64,000 nucleotides of DNA from Microbacterium sp. lyk4-40-TSB-66 (lineage in GTDB: Bacteria; Actinomycetota; Actinomycetes; Actinomycetales; Microbacteriaceae), in the NCBI RefSeq assembly GCF_030209475.1, contig NZ_JARVRW010000003.1, positions 496,001 through 560,000 of the forward strand, given 5' to 3'. The notes beneath the pieces were generated by a model. The model ran no database searches. It saw only the letters and a list, made by a program, of their open reading frames with translations, and was not told where the DNA came from. Both the position numbers and the translations under genes were made by a program. Of this stretch, positions 52,856-60,547 are shown in pieces; within the stretch, counting starts at the first letter, position 1; every line of letters starts with the position of its first letter.

Positions 52856-52929
52856 AACTCCGGAGTTCTGCACGTGAGAGCGTCCCTCGGCGTGCTGTGA
52901 CGGCCGGAGCCCGCGCGATCTCCGGAGTT
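52856..52929. repeat. Twin CTCCGGAG palindromes in an intergenic region
   Basis: AACTCCGGAGTT (52856-52867, a perfect 12-bp palindrome) and CTCCGGAGTTC (52920-52930) lie ~62 bp apart in the 211 bp between apt and the monooxygenase remnant. They may be a dispersed intergenic repeat or part of a terminator. Confidence 0.4.
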
Positions 52930-52963
52930 CCGCCCGCCGCACGGCGAGACAGCGCTCCGGGAG

Positions 52964-53527
52964 CTACGCCTGGAGCGCCGGCAGCTCCTGATCGGTGTCG
53001 GCGACCTGACCGAATTTCCCCATCACGTGCGACAGCGGCGGTGAGGTCATGATCTTGATGAGCACGTCGCGCGCCCCGAGCCCGAGCCGCGTCCGCGGGT
53101 AGGCGAGGCGCAGCATGCCGCGCGGGATGCCCTGCACCTGATCGACCAGCGGACGCATCCACGCCCCCATTCGCTCCAGCGCGTCGTCGAGCGCATCGCG
53201 GTCGGGGCGTCCGTCGATCTGCGAGAGGAAGGCGGCGAGCACGTATCCGCCCGTGAGGGCGAGCGAGGCCCCGCCTCCGCCCAGAGGGGTCACGCACCAC
53301 GCCGCGTCACCCAGGACGCAGATGCGGCCGCGGTGCCAGCCCGGCATCCGGATCTGCGTGAGCTCGTCGATGTAGACGTCGTCCGAGTCCTCGAACCCGT
53401 CGAGCACTCGCGGGGCCTGCCAGCCGGCGTCGGCGAAGCGCTCGCGCAGGATGCCGAGGGCCTCGGCGCGGTCGACCGCTCCGAACGCCCTCTCGACCTC
53501 GTGGTCGGACGACGAGGTCGCCGTCAT
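52964..53527 (-). pseudogene. 5'-truncated FAD-dependent monooxygenase remnant
   Basis: The 187 residues from an ATG at 53527 match only the C-terminal half of aromatic-ring/TetX-like FAD monooxygenases. RMPGWHRGRICVLGDAAWCVTPLGGGGASLALTGGYVLAAFL carries the GDAA motif that contacts FAD. The N-terminal FAD-binding GxGxxG domain (~180 residues) is missing, and the MarR gene begins at 53526 on the other strand, overlapping by 2 bp. It is probably the residue of a deletion. An expressed fragment without the dinucleotide fold would be inactive. Confidence 0.75.
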
Positions 53528-54002
53528 GCATCGCCTCCGCGACTGGACGATGGCATCCGACGAGCTCAACAGGCACCTGTCGACGTGGCTGGGACTCTCG
53601 GCGGCGGATGCCGAGGCGCTCGGCCGGATCGTCTGGGCCGATCGCGCGGGGCACCCGATGTCGCCGATCGAGCTCGCGCGGCAGATCGGCATGACCTCGG
53701 GTGCCGTGTCGGTGCTGATCGACCGCCTCGAACGCGCCGGATTCGCCTCGCGTCACCGCGACGAGGGCGATCGACGGCGGGTCGGTGTGCGTCCGACACC
53801 GTCCGCGCTCGAGGGGGTGTCGGCGTTCCTCGATCTCGCGGGTGCTGAGATCGCCGCCGCGGTGCGCGAGACCCCGGCCGAGGAGGTGCGCGTCGTCCGC
53901 GCCTTCCTCGAGCGGATGACGTCGGCGTCGGCCGACGCGAACGCACGGCTGCGGTCGGGGGTGGCGGCGCGCGGGGCCGGGTCGGCGCGCGCCGTCGGGT
54001 GA
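53526..54002 (+). CDS. MarR-family transcriptional regulator
   Basis: A 158-residue regulator with a winged helix. ATG 53526 is used; ATG 53451 in the same frame would add 25 residues that overlap the monooxygenase remnant. The DNA-binding part reads MSPIELARQIGMTSGAVSVLIDRLERAGFASRHRDEGDRRRVGVRPT, the standard MarR helix and wing. It is divergent from the truncated monooxygenase gene, the usual arrangement of a MarR repressor with its target; here the target is broken, so the regulator may have lost its purpose or control another gene. Confidence 0.85.
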   Translation: MHRLRDWTMASDELNRHLSTWLGLSAADAEALGRIVWADRAGHPMSPIELARQIGMTSGAVSVLIDRLERAGFASRHRDEGDRRRVGVRPTPSALEGVSAFLDLAGAEIAAAVRETPAEEVRVVRAFLERMTSASADANARLRSGVAARGAGSARAVG

Positions 54003-54090
54003 CGCGAGCGACCGCGTGTCACGCCCGCGTGAGCGGCATCCCTCCCCTCGCCCCGGATCGCCACGGGCGTGACGGACTCGCGGCGGGCCG

Positions 54091-54603
54091 TCAGAGATCG
54101 ATCCCGAACGCCAGCAGGTCGAGGAAGCGCCCCGGTGCCACCTCGACGGGGTGCTCGCGCTCGGGCAGCCGGTGGAAGCCGAGCTTGAGGTAGAGCGCGT
54201 GAGCGCCGACCATCTCCTCGTCGCTGTTCATCACCACCCGGTGCGCCCCGCGGGCGCGGGCCAGCGCCAGGACGTGCCGGGTGAGGGCCTCGCCGACACC
54301 GCGGCCGCGAGCCGACGGGGCGACCGCGAGCTGGCGGAAGTCGATCTCCCCCTCGGACGCGAGGGGCGAGAGGCGCTCGCCCGGGCGCGGCGTCCACACC
54401 GTGCCCACCAGCTCGTCGCCGTCGACCGCCACCCACACCTCGCCCTGCGCGACCCGGCCCTCGACGTCGGCGAGCGAGTGGAGGTAGTCCTCGTTGAGAC
54501 CCGGGTAGCTGTGCCGATAGGCCCCGGCGGTGAGTCGTCCGGCATCCGCGTACTCCTTCGGGGCGACGAGGCGGATGGTGACGGTGGCGGTCATGGCATC
54601 CAT
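54091..54603 (-). CDS. GNAT-family N-acetyltransferase
   Basis: A 170-residue acetyltransferase. ATG 54603 or 54594 is possible; neither has a strong SD. The acetyl-CoA site is FRQLAVAPSARGRGVGEALTRHVLALARARG (Q/RxxGxG/A loop), followed by MNSDEEMVGAHALYLKLGFHRL, the GNAT C-terminal motif. Single-domain cytoplasmic protein; the amine substrate is not predictable. It ends just after the MarR gene end, convergently. Confidence 0.88.
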   Translation of the reverse strand: MDAMTATVTIRLVAPKEYADAGRLTAGAYRHSYPGLNEDYLHSLADVEGRVAQGEVWVAVDGDELVGTVWTPRPGERLSPLASEGEIDFRQLAVAPSARGRGVGEALTRHVLALARARGAHRVVMNSDEEMVGAHALYLKLGFHRLPEREHPVEVAPGRFLDLLAFGIDL

Positions 54604-54610
54604 TCTGCGA

Positions 54611-54641
<31 letters not shown>

Positions 54642-54737
54642 TCGGACCCGGAACGCCGGGGACGGCCCGGCGACCGGCGTAGCGCGTTGCGCGGCGTGCC
54701 CGTGAGCGATCCCGGCGGTCGGCCGGGCAGGACCGCG

Positions 54738-55922
54738 TCAGCGCATCACGCTGGCGCCGAGCTCGACGGGGCTCCCCTCGATGTTGCCCACGATGCCGCG
54801 GATGACCCCCGTGCCGTCCTCGCGGCGGAGGCCGTCGTACCAGGCCTGCGTCGCGGCGAGGTCGAACGCGTGGGTCTCGTGCGCGCGCTTGCGGGCGCGC
54901 ATCACCAGGTCGCCGGCCCGCTCGGTGCGGATGCGCTCGTAGCGCTTCAACGAGTCCTCGACGCCGAGGGTCGAGGTCGCGAAGACGATGCCGAGGGCGA
55001 AGCTGTCCTCCAGCGCCGAGCACGCGCCCTGGCCGATGTCGGGAGCGGTGTTGTGGGCGGCGTCGCCGAGGATCGCCACGCGACCGCGCACCCAGGTGTC
55101 GAAGGGGTCGATGTCCCAGATCTCCACGCGGTTCAGCGACTCGTCGGGGTCGATGCCGTCGAGCAGCGCCCGCACGCCGGGGGCGCCCCATGACCCGAAG
55201 GCGGCCTCGAGGGCGGCCATGCGGTCCTCCACCACGCCCGAGGGGCCCGGCACGTCGACGAAGAAGTAGAAGCGATCGCCCGCCACGGGCATGACCGCGC
55301 AGCGCTTGCCGTCACCGACGTACGTGGTCCACTGGTCGAGCGGCCCGATCCGCTCGTCGGCACTCACGAGACCGTTGTAGTTGACGTACCCCGAATAGGA
55401 CCGTTGGGGACGGATGCCGGTGGGCTCGGTGACGTAGTCGCGCACGAGCGAGCGCGCACCGTCGGCTCCGATGAGCAGGTCGGCGGTGTCGGTGGAGCCG
55501 TCGGCGAAGGTGGCCGTCACCGTCCGCCCGTCGTCGGCGACGGCGACCAGCTGCTTGCCGAGGCGGATGTTCGCCGGGCCCACGGCATCCATCATCATCT
55601 GCTGCAGGTCGGCGCGGGCGACGGGGTAGGGACGCTGGCCGGTCTGCTCGGTGACGGGGGCGAGGCTGAAGCGGCAGAGCTCGTCGCCGGTGTGCCCGTC
55701 GTAGTACGCCATGTCGTCCATCCGCCCGCCGAGGGCGGCGACCTGCGGGCCCAGGCCCAGCCAGTTCAGCACCTTGACGCCGTTGGACCACAGCGACAGC
55801 GCCGCCCCGACCGGCCGGTTCTCGCGCATGCGGTCGTAGACGACGACCTCGTGGCCGAGCTTCTGCAGTGCGAGGGCGGCGGAGGTTCCGCCGACGCCGG
55901 CTCCGATGACGATGACCTTCAT
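54738..55922 (-). CDS. hpxO: FAD-dependent urate hydroxylase, HpxO type
   Basis: A 394-residue flavoprotein monooxygenase that hydroxylates urate to 5-hydroxyisourate using NADH and O2. The N-terminal FAD motif is VIGAGVGGTSAALALQKLG. The DG motif is LLIGADGARSLVRDYV and the GD motif is RVAILGDAAHNTAPDIGQGACSALED. The active-site arginine and tyrosine of Klebsiella HpxO correspond to Arg in GDGKRCAVMP and Tyr in DRFYFF. It is third in the operon uraD-uraH-hpxO, and the two downstream products of its reaction are handled by the adjacent enzymes. Confidence 0.9.
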   Translation of the reverse strand: MKVIVIGAGVGGTSAALALQKLGHEVVVYDRMRENRPVGAALSLWSNGVKVLNWLGLGPQVAALGGRMDDMAYYDGHTGDELCRFSLAPVTEQTGQRPYPVARADLQQMMMDAVGPANIRLGKQLVAVADDGRTVTATFADGSTDTADLLIGADGARSLVRDYVTEPTGIRPQRSYSGYVNYNGLVSADERIGPLDQWTTYVGDGKRCAVMPVAGDRFYFFVDVPGPSGVVEDRMAALEAAFGSWGAPGVRALLDGIDPDESLNRVEIWDIDPFDTWVRGRVAILGDAAHNTAPDIGQGACSALEDSFALGIVFATSTLGVEDSLKRYERIRTERAGDLVMRARKRAHETHAFDLAATQAWYDGLRREDGTGVIRGIVGNIEGSPVELGASVMR

Positions 55923-55931
55923 GGCTCCTCC

Positions 55932-56252
55932 TCAGCTGCCGCGGTAGGTCGAGTAGGCGAACGGGCTCAGCAGCAGCGGCACGTGCAGGTGCGCGTCGTT
56001 CGAGACGGTGAAGGCGACGGTGACAACGGGATGGAACGACGCGGTTCCCTTCGCGCGGAAGTAGGCGCCGGTCGCGAACGTCAGCGCGTAGTCGCCGTCG
56101 TCGAGTCGCTCGGGGCCCAGGGCGAGGCGGCCGTCGGCGTCGGTGGCGGCCGCGTCGATCGTCGCGCCGTCGAGGTGGCTGAGGGTCACGGTGACGCCGG
56201 GGGCGGGGGTGCCCGAGACGGCGTCGAGGATGTGCGTGGTGAGGTGCGTCAT
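55932..56252 (-). CDS. uraH: 5-hydroxyisourate hydrolase
   Basis: A 106-residue transthyretin-like protein that hydrolyses 5-hydroxyisourate to OHCU. The family's three key regions are present: LTTHILDAVSGTPAPGV (catalytic His), DGDYALTFATGAYF, and the C-terminal signature PLLLSPFAYSTYRGS ending in YRGS. Length is typical. It lies 9 bp upstream of the hpxO gene start and 34 bp after uraD, all on the minus strand, consistent with one operon. Confidence 0.95.
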   Translation of the reverse strand: MTHLTTHILDAVSGTPAPGVTVTLSHLDGATIDAAATDADGRLALGPERLDDGDYALTFATGAYFRAKGTASFHPVVTVAFTVSNDAHLHVPLLLSPFAYSTYRGS

Positions 56253-56286
56253 CGGCGGCCCTCCGGGGTGTCGGCGATGCGGCGGG

Positions 56287-56814
56287 TCATTCCGCAGCCT
56301 CGGGTTCGGCGGGGGCGTCGTCGGCGAAGGTCGTGCGAAGGCGCAGCAGGGCGATCTCGGCGAGCTGGCGGGTGGCCTCGATGGTCTCGGCGTCGGAGGT
56401 GTTGCCGAGGCGGCGCTCCAGCTCGGTGCGCATCTCGCGGGGGGTCCGCCCGGCGGCGCGGATGAGGAAGACGCGCCCGAAACGCTCCTCGTAGGCGGCG
56501 TTGCCGGCGGCGATGGCTACGACGTCGTCATCGGCGGCGGTGCTCATCGAGCCCTGTTCGCGTCGGGATGCCGAGGCCTCGGCGCCGTCGCCCGAGACCT
56601 TCCCTCCGATGCGGGGGTGGGCGTGGAGGGCCGCTTCGAGGTCGGCGGGCGACCAGGCGGCGGCGAGGTCGCCCGCGTACGAGGCGAGGGCGTCGACGTC
56701 GGCGTACGGGCGACCCGCGACGACGGCGTCGACCCAGCCCGGCACGTCGGCCCAGACGCGGACCACCGCCGCGGCATCCGCATCATCGAGGGCGTGGAAC
56801 TCCTGCAGGTGCAT
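56287..56814 (-). CDS. uraD: OHCU decarboxylase
   Basis: A 175-residue helical enzyme that decarboxylates 2-oxo-4-hydroxy-4-carboxy-5-ureidoimidazoline to (S)-allantoin. The catalytic histidine lies in LHAHPRIGGKVSG, and the ERFGRVFLIRAAGRTPREMRTELERRLGN block is diagnostic of the family. The ending is an acidic, Ala/Pro-rich tail. It is the first gene of the uraD-uraH-hpxO operon. The 200 bp upstream (56815-57014) carries a 19-bp tandem repeat and the end of the regulator gene. Confidence 0.94.
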   Translation of the reverse strand: MHLQEFHALDDADAAAVVRVWADVPGWVDAVVAGRPYADVDALASYAGDLAAAWSPADLEAALHAHPRIGGKVSGDGAEASASRREQGSMSTAADDDVVAIAAGNAAYEERFGRVFLIRAAGRTPREMRTELERRLGNTSDAETIEATRQLAEIALLRLRTTFADDAPAEPEAAE

Positions 56815-56942
56815 GCCGACCAGGCTAGGCGGCGTGCGTTACGGGGCTGTGGCGCGATGTGTCAGCAATGTTGCTGTGGGGAACATTTCGGCCGATGCCT
56901 CACGGGTTCGGGGCGGCATCGGCGGCTCGGGGCGTGCTTCTC

Positions 56943-56990
56943 GCGCCCCGAACGGCGGATCGTGCCCCGATCGGCGGATGGCGCCCCGAC
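56943..56990. repeat. 19-bp direct repeat (2.5 copies)
   Basis: Units gcgccccgaacggcggatc (56943-56961) and gtgccccgatcggcggatg (56962-56980) plus a 10-bp third start occupy the space between the regulator gene and the uraD promoter. They could be binding sites or slippage; no further clue. Confidence 0.6.
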
Positions 56991-57014
56991 GCTGGACGAA
57001 GCGCCCGGCCCGGG

Positions 57015-57674
57015 TCAGGCGTGAACGATCAGCCAGTGCGCCACGGCATCGGTGTCGCCGGTGTTGTGCAGGCGGTGGGGGACGGAGCAGGGGTAGCTGA
57101 TCGCGTCTCCCGCGCGCAGGACGACGCGTTCGGCCTCGAAGTCGATGGTGAGCTCGCCCGCGACGACCGTGCCGACCTCGTAGCCCTCGTGGTGGAACAG
57201 GTCGTCCGCGCCGTGGGCGGCGGCCCCGGGCGGGTAGATCGACTCGAAGTAGTCGATGCCCGGCGATGTTCCGGGCGTGAGGCGGCGGAACGACACCCCG
57301 CTGTCGAGCACGATGTCAGGCGTCTGCCCCGCGCGCTGCAGCGTGAAGCCCGAGGGGCCGGCGGGTTCGACGGGGCGGTCGGATGCCGGGTCGAAGGCCG
57401 CCACGAGGGGGACACCCAGGGCGTCGGTGATGGCGATGAGCCGCGAGACGCTCGGCTGCATGACTCCCCGCTCGATCTGCGAGACGGCGCTGGGGGAGAT
57501 ACCGAGGGTCGCCGCGAGTGCGCGGGCGGAGATGCCGCGTGACTGGCGCAGGTCACGGATGCGGGCGCCGACGGAGGCCTCGCCGGCGCCGACGGCGTCG
57601 GCCGCACCCGCGGCATCGGTGCGGGGGGCGTCGGGCGTGACACGGGCGTCGTCAACGGCGGCGGGCTGCGTCAT
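57015..57674 (-). CDS. XRE-cupin transcriptional regulator of the purine locus
   Basis: A 219-residue regulator. After a low-complexity N-terminus (~1-34) comes an XRE helix-turn-helix (IRDLRQSRGISARALAATLGISPSAVSQIERGVMQPS) and a C-terminal cupin (~140-215; DLFHHEGYEVGTVVAGELTIDFE, HRLHNTGD) that likely senses a small ligand. It lies between the urate operon and the divergent permease operon. Two copies of a GTGAA-N8-TTCAC site in the 159 bp facing the permease gene are its probable targets. The effector is perhaps urate, allantoin or a downstream product (inference). Confidence 0.85.
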   Translation of the reverse strand: MTQPAAVDDARVTPDAPRTDAAGAADAVGAGEASVGARIRDLRQSRGISARALAATLGISPSAVSQIERGVMQPSVSRLIAITDALGVPLVAAFDPASDRPVEPAGPSGFTLQRAGQTPDIVLDSGVSFRRLTPGTSPGIDYFESIYPPGAAAHGADDLFHHEGYEVGTVVAGELTIDFEAERVVLRAGDAISYPCSVPHRLHNTGDTDAVAHWLIVHA

Positions 57675-57700
57675 GCCCCGAGTCTAAGGACGCCTCCCGC

Positions 57701-57718
57701 GTGAAGGTGTGACTTCAC
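57701..57718. promoter_or_regulatory. Purine-locus operator A (GTGAA-N8-TTCAC)
   Basis: Arms GTGAA (57701-57705) and TTCAC (57714-57718) with an 8-bp spacer, 27 bp upstream of the regulator start. Same arms and spacing as operator B; the centres are 52 bp apart, close to five helical turns. Confidence 0.65.
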
Positions 57719-57752
57719 ACGCCTGTTACATGAGCGAAACCGCCGGGGTGAT

Positions 57753-57770
57753 GTGAACCCATAACTTCAC
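57753..57770. promoter_or_regulatory. Purine-locus operator B (GTGAA-N8-TTCAC)
   Basis: Arms GTGAA (57753-57757) and TTCAC (57766-57770), extendable to 8-bp arms GATGTGAA/TTCACATC, with an 8-bp spacer. It lies 64 bp before the permease ATG, in a position to repress the permease operon. Confidence 0.68.
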
Positions 57771-57833
57771 ATCAGAGCTCCACTCCGGCCGCGGACTCCA
57801 CGTCGTGGCATCCATCGTCCTGAGAGGAATGAC

Positions 57834-59546
57834 ATGACTTCGAGCCCGCTCACCGGCCCCCACGATCTCGTGGAGGCCGCCGGCCACCCCCACGGGGGCG
57901 GCAACATGCTGCCGCATTACGACGACCGCCTCGCCAACGAGGACCTCGCGCCGCTCCGCAAGCAGAAGTGGTCGAGCTACAACATCTTCGCGTTCTGGAT
58001 GAGCGACGTGCACTCCGTCGGCGGATACGTCACCGCGGGTTCGCTCTTCGCGCTCGGACTGCAGTCGTGGCAGGTGCTGGTGGCGCTGATCGCCGGCATC
58101 GTCATCGTGCAGGTCTTCGCCAACATGGTCGCCAAGCCCAGCCAGAAGACCGGCGTGCCCTACCCCGTCATCAACCGCGTGGTGTTCGGCATCCGGGGTG
58201 CGAACATCCCCGCGATCATCCGCGGCCTCATCGCCATCGCCTGGTATGGCGTGCAGACCTTCCTCGCGGCCGAGTCGCTGAACATCGTGTTCCTGAAGTT
58301 CATCCCGGGCGCCGCCAGCCTGCTCGACGTCTCGTTCGCGGGACTGTCGGCCCTCGGCTGGATCTCGTACGCGATCCTGTGGACCGCGCAGTTCCTCCTC
58401 TTCTGGAACGGCATGGAGGTCATCCGCCGCTTCATCGACTGGGCGGGCCCCGCGGTGTACCTCGTCATGATCGTGCTGGCGATCTACCTCGTCTCGCAGG
58501 CGGGCATCCAGAACATCTCGTTCACCCTCTCGACCACGCAGCTCGACTTCTGGGCGTCGATCCCGGTCATGTTCGCCGCGGTCGCGCTGGTCGTGTCGTA
58601 CTTCTCGGGCCCGATGCTGAACTTCGGGGACTTCGCCCGCTACGGCAAGAGCTTCGCGGCGGTCAAGAAGGGCAACTTCTGGGGCCTCCCGATCAACTTC
58701 CTCTTCTTCTCGCTGCTGACCGTCATCACCGCCTCGGCCACCGTGCCGGTGTTCGGCTCGCTCATCACCGATCCGATCGCGACCGTCGAGCGCATCGACA
58801 CCCCGTTCGCGATCCTCCTCGGCGGTCTGACCTTCGTCACCGCCACGGTCGGCATCAACATCGTCGCCAACTTCATCTCGCCCGCGTTCGACTTCTCCAA
58901 CGTCGCCCCGAAGAAGATCTCGTGGCGCGCGGGAGGCATGATCGCCGCCGTCGGTTCGACGTTCCTGATGCCCTGGAACTGGTACTCCAACGCCGACGCC
59001 ATCCACTACTCGCTCGGCGTGCTGGGTGCGCTGATCGGTCCCCTCTTCGGCATCCTGATCGCCGGCTACTACATCGCGGCCCGTCAGCGCGTGAAGATCG
59101 ACGCGATGTTCACCATGGACACCGCCGGACCCTATTGGTACCGCAACGGCTTCAACCCCAACGCGGTGAAGGCGGTCATCGGCGCGGGCGTCCCGACGGT
59201 CGCGATCGCGATCTTCCCGAAGCTGTTCGCCGACCTCGGCCTGTTCAACGTGGCGGCGATCAGCGACTACAGCTGGTTCATCGGGTGCGGTCTGGGATAC
59301 GTGCTGTTCCTGCTCTTCGAACGCCTCGACCCCCGCATCCCGACCTTCGACGGCGAGACCGAGGGCATCTCGGACGGCACCGTCGACGCGGTCGCGGCAT
59401 CCGAGGTTCCGGTGCTCGCGCAGACGTCTCAGGATGCCGCGCCGGGCTCGGCTCCGGTGCTCGCGAACGAGATTCCAGATGCCGCAGCGCCCGCGTCGGC
59501 GCCCCCTCGACCGGCCGCCGGGCACTCCCGCGAGGCGCTCGCGTGA
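57834..59546 (+). CDS. NCS1-family permease (purine/allantoin/cytosine type)
   Basis: A 570-residue membrane transporter with about 12 segments, ATG 57834 with GAGAGGAAT upstream. The entry region NEDLAPLRKQKWSSYNIFAFWMSDVHSVGGYVTAG and the GKSFAAVKKGNFWGLPINFLFF stretch are NCS1 signatures. It likely imports allantoin, a purine base or a related ureide by proton or sodium symport. The last ~60 residues are an Ala/Pro/Ser-rich tail (SAPVLANEIPDAAAPASAPPRP) beyond the normal fold. Its stop overlaps the start of the racemase gene (GTGA). Confidence 0.88.
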   Translation: MTSSPLTGPHDLVEAAGHPHGGGNMLPHYDDRLANEDLAPLRKQKWSSYNIFAFWMSDVHSVGGYVTAGSLFALGLQSWQVLVALIAGIVIVQVFANMVAKPSQKTGVPYPVINRVVFGIRGANIPAIIRGLIAIAWYGVQTFLAAESLNIVFLKFIPGAASLLDVSFAGLSALGWISYAILWTAQFLLFWNGMEVIRRFIDWAGPAVYLVMIVLAIYLVSQAGIQNISFTLSTTQLDFWASIPVMFAAVALVVSYFSGPMLNFGDFARYGKSFAAVKKGNFWGLPINFLFFSLLTVITASATVPVFGSLITDPIATVERIDTPFAILLGGLTFVTATVGINIVANFISPAFDFSNVAPKKISWRAGGMIAAVGSTFLMPWNWYSNADAIHYSLGVLGALIGPLFGILIAGYYIAARQRVKIDAMFTMDTAGPYWYRNGFNPNAVKAVIGAGVPTVAIAIFPKLFADLGLFNVAAISDYSWFIGCGLGYVLFLLFERLDPRIPTFDGETEGISDGTVDAVAASEVPVLAQTSQDAAPGSAPVLANEIPDAAAPASAPPRPAAGHSREALA

Positions 59547-60496
59547 GGATCCTCCTGATCAACCCCAACACCTCCCGGGCGATGACCGCGAAGATCGCCG
59601 AAGCCGCTCGGGAGGTGGCGGGACCCGACGTGCTCATCCAGGCCGTGTGTCCCGCCACCGGAGCCGAGGCGATCGAGAGCCACACCGACGAGATCGCCGC
59701 GGCGGCCGCCGTGATCGAGGCCATCGCGGCCGATCGCGCCGGCCACGACCCGGCCGACGCGTACGTCATCGCGTGCTTCGGCGACCCGGGCCTCGATGCG
59801 GCGCGCGAGATCGTCGACGCCCCGGTGGTCGGCATCGCCGAGGCGGCGATGCACCTGGCGGCGGTGTCGGGTCGGCACTTCGGAGTCGTCACGACACTCG
59901 GCCGCACGCTGGGCCGGGCCGAAGACCTCGTCTCCCGGTACGGCATGGAGCGCGCGTGCGTGTCGCTGGCGGCGACGGGCATCCCCGTGCTCGACCTCGA
60001 AGACACGGGGTCCGAGGCGGTCACGACCATCGAGCAGTACGGCGCGCGCGCCGCGGCCGACGGCGCCGACGTGATCGTGCTCGGCTGCGCCGGCATGGCC
60101 GACCTGTGCACGGAGCTCACCGAGCGCATCGGCGTGCCGGTCGTCGACGGGGTCGCCGCGGCGGTCGGCATGGCATCCGGGATGGTGCGCATGGGCCTGG
60201 GGACGAGCAAGCGCGACGAGTACGCGCGGCCGTCGCGGGCGTGGGCCGGATTCGCAGGTTCGGGTGCGGCTGTGGGTGTGGGTGCGGGTGCAGGTGCAGG
60301 TGCGGGTGCGGGTGCGGGTGCGGCGGCGGGTGCGGGTTCGGGTGCGGCGGCGGCGGACCGGGGCAGGTCTCGTGCAGGGGGGCGGCCGACGGACGCCCCG
60401 GTGCACGTGCAGCGCCCCGGTGACGCGCCCGCCGGCCCAGCGGTGTCGACCGTCGCGCCTCCTCCCCAGCCCGCAGATGCGACGGCTTTCGCATGA
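59543..60496 (+). CDS. Asp/Glu/hydantoin racemase family, probable allantoin racemase
   Basis: A 317-residue protein starting at GTG 59543 (4-bp overlap). Residues ~1-240 are the Asp/Glu racemase fold with two catalytic cysteines in YVIACFGDPGLD and VLGCAGMADL, and the N-terminal ILLINPNTSRAMTAKI typical of HyuE/HpxA-type racemases. The context (NCS1 permease before, allantoinase after) points to allantoin racemase, which converts R- to S-allantoin for the S-specific allantoinase. The final ~75 residues are an Ala/Gly tract (60258-60355) plus a Pro-rich tail, absent from typical homologues. Confidence 0.83.
   Translation: MRILLINPNTSRAMTAKIAEAAREVAGPDVLIQAVCPATGAEAIESHTDEIAAAAAVIEAIAADRAGHDPADAYVIACFGDPGLDAAREIVDAPVVGIAEAAMHLAAVSGRHFGVVTTLGRTLGRAEDLVSRYGMERACVSLAATGIPVLDLEDTGSEAVTTIEQYGARAAADGADVIVLGCAGMADLCTELTERIGVPVVDGVAAAVGMASGMVRMGLGTSKRDEYARPSRAWAGFAGSGAAVGVGAGAGAGAGAGAGAAAGAGSGAAAADRGRSRAGGRPTDAPVHVQRPGDAPAGPAVSTVAPPPQPADATAFA
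60258..60355. repeat. GGTGCG-type hexamer repeat in the racemase C-terminus
   Basis: Runs of GGTGCG and GGTGCA hexamers encode an Ala/Gly low-complexity segment in the racemase tail. A slippage-prone tract that may vary between strains. Confidence 0.75.
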
Positions 60497-60518
60497 ATGT
60501 TGATGACGGTTACATTCA
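60494..60518. promoter_or_regulatory. Inverted repeat upstream of the allantoinase gene
   Basis: Perfect 7-bp arms TGAATGT (60494-60500) and ACATTCA (60512-60518) with an 11-bp spacer lie 30 bp before the allantoinase ATG, just past the racemase stop. A promoter with its own regulator site here would let the allantoinase block be read separately from the permease. Confidence 0.5.
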
Positions 60519-60547
60519 GGAAATGCGGGGCGCCTAGCGTGAACGAC

